A stretch of DNA of 64,000 bases, taken from the NCBI RefSeq assembly GCF_030818015.1, contig NZ_JAUSZX010000001.1, forward strand, positions 744,001 through 808,000. The letters are read 5' to 3'. The position numbers and the translations under genes are program-made. This stretch comes from Arthrobacter globiformis (GTDB lineage Bacteria > Actinomycetota > Actinomycetes > Actinomycetales > Micrococcaceae). Of the stretch, positions 59,906 to 64,000 are shown piece by piece. Below the pieces are notes generated by a model. That model searched no databases and was not told the origin of the DNA. It saw only the letters and a list, made by a program, of their open reading frames with translations. Position 1 is the first letter of the stretch. Every line of letters starts with the position of its first letter.

Positions 59906-61501
59906 ATGCACAAGCACCCCAACACCCCCCGGATGCTGCGGTGGCGCCCCGCCGCCGCAGCTCTGGTGGCAACTGTCGCCGCCACGGCGTTCCTCGCCGT
60001 GCCCTCGGCGCAGGCAAATGAGCCATCGGATCCGCCGTCGAGCACGCAGATGCCGGCACCGAGCCCGGGCTTCCCACTGCCGACGCCCCACACCCGGGCG
60101 GCACACGACCCGGCGTCGGACTTCACCTCGAAGTGGACCCGCGCGGATGCCAAGCAGATCATGGCGCAGAGCGACTCCAAGGTAAAGCCGGGCCAGAACT
60201 CGATGAGCCCCGATGTCACCATGCCGGAGATCCCCGAGGACTTCCCTGCCATGAACGATGACGTGTGGGTCTGGGACACCTGGTCGCTGACCGACGAGAA
60301 CGCGAACCAGATCAGCTACAAGGGCTACGACGTGATCTTCTCGCTGGTTGCTGACCGGCACGCAGGCTACGGGTTCGACCAGCGCCACTGGAACGCCCGC
60401 ATCGGCTACTTCTTCCGCAAGACCAACGCCGACCCGGCCAAGGACAAGTGGAACTACGGCGGACACCTGTTCGTGGACGGTTCCTCCATCGGCAACACCG
60501 AATGGTCCGGCTCCACCCGCCTCATGAAGGGCAACCAGGTGAACGTGTTCTACACGGCCACCACGTTCTACGACGTCAAGGAGCGCAACGCCGGCGGCGG
60601 CGGCATCGCCCCGGACGCCGTCATCGCCAAGGCGCTCGGCAACATCCACGCCGACAAGAACGGCGTGACCTTCGACGGTTTCCAGCACACCAAGCTGCTC
60701 GAGCCGGACGGAAAGCTGTACCAGAACAAGGCACAGAACCCGGGCTTCGCGTTCCGCGACCCGTACACCTTCGCCGACCCGGCTCACCCCGGCAAGACCT
60801 ACATGGTGTTCGAAGGCAACACCGGCGGCAAGCGCGGCGACTACCGCTGCAAGAACGAGGACCTGGGCTACGCCAAGGGTGATCCCAACGCCGAGAACGT
60901 TGACGAGGTCAACAGCAAGGGTGCCTACTACCAGACCGCCAACGTTGGCCTGGCCGTGGCAGACAACAAGGACCTGACCAAGTGGCACTTCCTGCCGCCG
61001 ATCCTCTCCGCCAACTGCGTCAACGACCAGACCGAGCGTCCGCAGATCTTCATCCAGAATGAAAACGGCAAGAACAAGTACTACCTGTTCACCATCAGCC
61101 ACCAGTTCACCTACGCTGCAGGCATGCGCGGACCCGACGGCGTTTACGGCTTTGTAGGCGACGGCGTCCGCTCCGACTACCAGCCGATGAACAACAGCGG
61201 CCTGGCCCTGGGCTCCCCGACGGACCTGAACCTGCCCTCCGAATCCCCGGAAGCCCCGACGCCGAACCAGAACGGCCGTCAGTTCCAGGCCTACTCGCAC
61301 TACGTGCAGCCGGGCGGCCTGGTCCAGTCCTTCATCGACAACGTGAACGGCGTCCGCGGCGGATCCCTGTCGCCCACCGTGAAGATCAACTTCCGGGATG
61401 GCGTGTCCAAGGTTGACCGCAGCTTCGGCCAGAACGGCCTCGGCCCGTTCGGATACCTGCCCACCAACGTCCACGTTGGCGGCAACGGCCTCTACAAGTA
61501 A
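59906..61501 (+). CDS. sacB: Secreted levansucrase (GH68)
   Basis: 531 residues from ATG 59906. Signal peptide: arginine-containing start, LVATVAATAFLAVPSAQA with cleavage near AQA-NEP. GH68 catalytic residues: VWDTWSLTD nucleophile Asp (near 122), FRDPYTFAD stabiliser Asp (near 285) and TERPQIFIQ acid/base Glu (near 376). It splits sucrose outside the cell and builds levan from fructose. Single gene between palindromic operators and a GC hairpin; substrate-linked control by a LacI-type regulator is probable. No such regulator is in the window. Confidence 0.93.
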   Translation: MHKHPNTPRMLRWRPAAAALVATVAATAFLAVPSAQANEPSDPPSSTQMPAPSPGFPLPTPHTRAAHDPASDFTSKWTRADAKQIMAQSDSKVKPGQNSMSPDVTMPEIPEDFPAMNDDVWVWDTWSLTDENANQISYKGYDVIFSLVADRHAGYGFDQRHWNARIGYFFRKTNADPAKDKWNYGGHLFVDGSSIGNTEWSGSTRLMKGNQVNVFYTATTFYDVKERNAGGGGIAPDAVIAKALGNIHADKNGVTFDGFQHTKLLEPDGKLYQNKAQNPGFAFRDPYTFADPAHPGKTYMVFEGNTGGKRGDYRCKNEDLGYAKGDPNAENVDEVNSKGAYYQTANVGLAVADNKDLTKWHFLPPILSANCVNDQTERPQIFIQNENGKNKYYLFTISHQFTYAAGMRGPDGVYGFVGDGVRSDYQPMNNSGLALGSPTDLNLPSESPEAPTPNQNGRQFQAYSHYVQPGGLVQSFIDNVNGVRGGSLSPTVKINFRDGVSKVDRSFGQNGLGPFGYLPTNVHVGGNGLYK

Positions 61502-61522
61502 TCCTGACTGAAGCAAATGAAC

Positions 61523-61555
61523 AGGAGGCGCCCGGACTTGGTCCGGGCGCCTCCT
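61523..61555 (+). terminator. Hairpin after levansucrase
   Basis: Perfect 15-base arms AGGAGGCGCCCGGAC / GTCCGGGCGCCTCCT with loop TTG, 22 bases after the stop. No U-run. Confidence 0.75.
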
Positions 61556-61560
61556 GCTGC

Positions 61561-61596
61561 GTCTGCATCTCCGTATATGTCTGCATCTCGGTATAT
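61561..61596. repeat. Two 18-bp tandem repeats (GTCTGCATCTCCGTATAT)
   Basis: 61561-61578 and 61579-61596 are identical but for one base. They end in GTATAT, followed by ACAG, and might belong to the promoter region of the lipoprotein gene at 61758. Confidence 0.7.
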
Positions 61597-61757
61597 ACAG
61601 TGCAATCCAAGGACGACTGCAAAGTGCGCCCGGCCTGTCAACTTGGAAAGAGGTGCGGCAGCCGGGCTAGACTCGCACGCCGGGGGACGGGGCAGGCGTT
61701 CTGCGGCTGCCCAGCCAGGCCGCCCAAGGCGGCAAAACCACTCCAGGAATGGAAACC

Positions 61758-62218
61758 GTGAAACATCTTGCCCGCCCGCTGCACGCCACGGCCCTCTCTT
61801 TGCCCTAGTGGCACTTACCGCCTGCTCCGCGCCTGCCTCCGGCAGCACGCCGTCGGCGTCTGGACCGTCCACGACGGCGGCCAGCAGCGCCGCTCCCACC
61901 GCATCCGCCAGCGCCGCGTCCGGCCCCTTTGGCGGCTACGCCTCGGCGGCCGAGGCCTGTGACGCCATTTCCACTCAGGCCACGGGGGCGTCCCTGCTGC
62001 CCCTCTCCGCAGCGCAGGGCAAGACGGCGGAACTGGAGCAGAAAAAAGCGGAACTCGCCGAAACGGCCCAGCGGGTGCCGGAGGCGCTGGAGGCGGACTT
62101 CGCGCGGCTGAACGAGGTGGCCCTGGCCGGGCTCTCCGACCAGAGCGTGTACTCCAACGGCAAGTTCGAAGCCGCCATGGCCCCCGTGACAAGCTGGCTG
62201 TCCGCGAACTGCCACTGA
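61758..62218 (+). pseudogene. Lipoprotein gene with apparent frameshift in the signal peptide
   Basis: GTG 61758 (GGAATGGAAACC before) reads MKHLARPLHATALS, a basic signal-peptide start, but hits a stop after 16 codons. The downstream frame reads FALVALTACSAPASG, the hydrophobic core and lipobox (LTAC), and then a 130-residue Ser/Ala-rich protein with a helical domain (EACDAISTQATGASLLPLS to VTSWLSANCH). One missing base in the CTCTCTTT run near 61796 would join both parts perfectly. The long plus-strand frame upstream of the lipobox lacks a start and signal. Either a recent null mutation, a sequencing error or recoding. Confidence 0.7.
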
Positions 62219-62320
62219 CCCGCCTCGGGCCGCAGGGCACCGCGCGGAACGCGGTGCGGCGGCCCCCTGACGTTGTCCTGCCTAGGGGATAGGGTTGTGT
62301 TCAACAGAAGGGGAGCGCTG

Positions 62321-62776
62321 ATGGAATACCAGAATCCACAAACCGCCGCCGATCGAGCGGACCCTGCCCTGACGCCGGCCGCAGCCGGCGGGCGGACCGT
62401 GATCTCCGAGACCGCAGTGGCCAAAGTCGCCGGGATCGCGGCCCGGGCCGTGCCCGGCGTGTACTCCCTGGGAACCGGTTCCTCCCGGGCGCTCGGAGCC
62501 ATCAGGGACGCGGTGGGCAGCTCCGATCATGCTGCAGGGGTGCACGCCGAGGTCGGCGAAACCCAGGTCGCAGTAGACATAACGCTGGTGGCCGTCTACG
62601 GCACTCCGCTGCATCCCCTGGCCAACCAGGTACGGGCCAGCGTCTATTCGGCCGTCGAGAAACTCGTGGGCCTGCAGGTCATCGAGGTGAACGTCGAGAT
62701 CAATGACGTCTACATTGCACCGCCTGTGAAGCCGGCGGGTGCGCCCGCTGTCGCTGAAAGGGAGGCGGTCCTGTGA
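62321..62776 (+). CDS. Asp23/Gls24 family envelope stress response protein
   Basis: 151 residues, ATG 62321 with AAGGGGAGC upstream. TVISETAVAKVAGIAARAVPGVYSLGTGSSRALGAIRDAVG and VHAEVGETQVAVDITLVAVYGTPLHPLANQVRASVYSAVEKLVGLQVIEVNVEINDVYI are the Asp23 domain. Members are peripheral to the membrane and linked to alkaline or cell-wall stress. First of a four-gene overlapping unit typical of actinobacteria. Confidence 0.92.
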   Translation: MEYQNPQTAADRADPALTPAAAGGRTVISETAVAKVAGIAARAVPGVYSLGTGSSRALGAIRDAVGSSDHAAGVHAEVGETQVAVDITLVAVYGTPLHPLANQVRASVYSAVEKLVGLQVIEVNVEINDVYIAPPVKPAGAPAVAEREAVL

Positions 62777-62964
62777 GCCCCACTGTCGTCGGAATCGCAG
62801 TCGGCGCCTTCGTGGCCTTCATGTCACTACAGTTCGGCCTCTGGGGCTTTCTGATCTCCCTGCTGTTCATGGGAATCGGTGCGCTCCTGGGCCGCGCCGC
62901 AGAAGGGAAACTGGACCTGCGCAGCGTCATCGATGCCATCACTGGCCGGCGCTCGTCCTCATGA
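62773..62964 (+). CDS. DUF2273 small membrane protein
   Basis: 63 residues, GTG start overlapping the Asp23 stop. VVGIAVGAFVAFMSLQFGLWGFLISLLFMGIGALLG gives two membrane segments, followed by AEGKLDLRSVIDAITGRR. In Gram-positives DUF2273 proteins anchor Asp23 at the membrane, which fits the position. Confidence 0.88.
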   Translation: MSPTVVGIAVGAFVAFMSLQFGLWGFLISLLFMGIGALLGRAAEGKLDLRSVIDAITGRRSSS

Positions 62965-62977
62965 CCGGGCGGCTGAC

Positions 62978-63361
62978 ATGAACCAGGCAGTCGACGCGGT
63001 GACGCCCCGGCGGCAGTACAGCGGCCACAACAGGATCAGCACCCAGGCGCTTACGAGCCTGGCCAAGGCTGCCGCGGCCGAGGCCCTGGGCATCCATGCC
63101 CATGACGTTCGCGCTGACTGGTCGGACGACGACGGCCTTCTGGCGTTGTCGCTCGTCGCCCCCATTAGGGTTCCCAGCCTGGCTGCCGTCCTTCGCGACC
63201 CGGGACGCGTCCAGGCTCTCGGCGGCTCCATCTGGGACAGGACCGTGCACGCCAAGACCGAGATTCTGACCAAGGTCACCGAACTCAGCGGTGCGAGTCT
63301 GAGCAGGGTGGACATCCGCATCAGCGGAGCCCACGTCACGGAAGGGGGAAGGGTACGGTGA
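62978..63361 (+). CDS. Second Asp23-like/hypothetical protein of the stress operon
   Basis: 127 residues from ATG 62978. The segment NRISTQALTSLAKAAAAEALGIHAHDVRADWSDDDGLLALSLVAPIRVPSL and ILTKVTELSGASLSRVDIRISGAHV resembles an Asp23-type alpha-beta core, though weakly. An upstream ATG at 62961 exists in another frame. Its stop overlaps the next start (GTGA). Confidence 0.7.
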   Translation: MNQAVDAVTPRRQYSGHNRISTQALTSLAKAAAAEALGIHAHDVRADWSDDDGLLALSLVAPIRVPSLAAVLRDPGRVQALGGSIWDRTVHAKTEILTKVTELSGASLSRVDIRISGAHVTEGGRVR

Positions 63362-64000
63362 GTTCCGTCGTTGAACAGCGGCATGAGGCCGGCGGGGACC
63401 CGGCGCACGGCGGCTCCGGTGCCGCGCATGCCGCCGCCATCGACATGCGGCGCGTCCTGCACCGCGAGACCCACTCCTCCCGCGCCGTTGCAGCAGTCAT
63501 CGCGGGATCCCTGGTCATCGTGCTCTGTCTTTACGCCCTCCTGGAATCCGCAGTACGCGCCATCGGCCAGCCGCCCTGGCTCATCGATCCGCAGACGGCC
63601 GCCGAGCGGATCGTGGCGCTCCCGTCGGGTGTGCCGCCGCTGCTGCTGGCTGCTGCGGGAGCCGTGACTGCGGCAGCAGGGCTCTTCTTTTTCCTGAGTG
63701 CGATCCTGCCCGGGCGCCGGGCCAGGCGTCTGCTTGATGAGCGGCGGATTGCCGTGGTGGTTGATGATGAAGTCATCGCCGCGGACCTCGCGCGTAGGGC
63801 GCGCCTGGCGGCCAACGTCACGCAGGAACAGGTCATGGTGGTGGTTTCCCGGCGCCAGGTGGTGGTCAATGTCCGCCCCACTTCCGGTGTGCCGGTCAGC
63901 GAAAACGCCATCCTGCAGGCGGTGGAGGACGAACTGCAGGCGATGGGCCCTTCGCCCATGCCCCAGGTGATCGTCAATCTGTCGACCTCAGGGGTGGTGG
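63358..64000 (+). CDS. DUF6286-type membrane protein (3' end off window)
   Basis: GTG 63358 overlaps the upstream stop; the frame stays open for 214 codons to the edge. Two membrane segments, AVAAVIAGSLVIVLCLYALLE and PPLLLAAAGAVTAAAGLFFFL, are followed by an amphipathic domain (RRARLAANVTQEQVMVVVSRRQVVVNVRPTSGVPV). This order after Asp23 and DUF2273 is that of DUF6286 proteins. It probably contributes to the same membrane stress complex. Confidence 0.8.
   Translation, partial: MSSVVEQRHEAGGDPAHGGSGAAHAAAIDMRRVLHRETHSSRAVAAVIAGSLVIVLCLYALLESAVRAIGQPPWLIDPQTAAERIVALPSGVPPLLLAAAGAVTAAAGLFFFLSAILPGRRARRLLDERRIAVVVDDEVIAADLARRARLAANVTQEQVMVVVSRRQVVVNVRPTSGVPVSENAILQAVEDELQAMGPSPMPQVIVNLSTSGVV

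Overview
The window is about 64 kb of high-GC DNA with dense, often 4-nt-overlapping genes, GTG/TTG starts and purine-rich ribosome binding sites. The gene content (Asp23/DUF2273/DUF6286 stress operon, BrkB-family protein, RPH/PEP-synthase-like enzyme, Cys-Ser-Gly histidine ammonia-lyase, Rv0500A-like HTH protein, LolA-like protein with ABC partner) points to an actinobacterium, most likely Arthrobacter/Pseudarthrobacter in the Micrococcaceae. This is inferred from protein families, not from a search. I see no prophage, insertion sequence or CRISPR array.

Layout. 1-8.7 kb holds a glycerophosphodiesterase tail, AzlCD exporter, a degenerate GmhA-like SIS protein, a TetR regulator with a thiamine-binding protein, an O-methyltransferase, a secreted five-repeat FG-GAP protein, a multicopper oxidase remnant, a signal peptidase I and Dps. 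8.7-14.8 kb has an acyl-CoA-dehydrogenase-like gene with a truncated PIG-L deacetylase gene, a BrkB membrane protein, stress-like hypothetical proteins and a SigB/SigF-type sigma factor. 14.7-27 kb is a glycan cluster with a complete set for NDP-heptose synthesis (GmhA, a GmhB-like HAD phosphatase and two HldE-type kinase-nucleotidyltransferase fusions), three GT9 and two GT4 glycosyltransferases, an SDR and an aldehyde dehydrogenase. A Gram-positive has no LPS, so the acceptor is unknown. 27-34 kb contains a spermidine-synthase-like protein, a LysR/3-hydroxybutyrate dehydrogenase pair, LysE exporter, small DNA-binding protein, amino-acid permease and an SDR.

34-44 kb carries histidine degradation: an IclR regulator, hutU, hutH and, separated by an antiporter and a class A penicillin-binding protein, hutG. 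A shared motif around ATACCGGA occurs before the IclR gene, its divergent SDR, hutU and hutG, which suggests one local regulon. 44-58.7 kb has an AzgA-type purine permease, CopC, a flavoprotein-like gene, a tandem universal stress protein coupled to an RPH/PEP-synthase-like enzyme, DedA, a LolA-like protein with a two-gene ABC transporter, an NlpC/P60 hydrolase, a small metallopeptidase and an EamA permease.

58.7-64 kb has a tRNA-Glu/Asp/Phe array, then a secreted levansucrase behind several palindromic operator-like sites, a lipoprotein gene with an apparent single-base frameshift, and an Asp23-type envelope stress operon running off the right edge. A recurrent palindrome related to TAAGCATGCTTA lies before dps, a coiled-coil membrane protein and the sigma factor.
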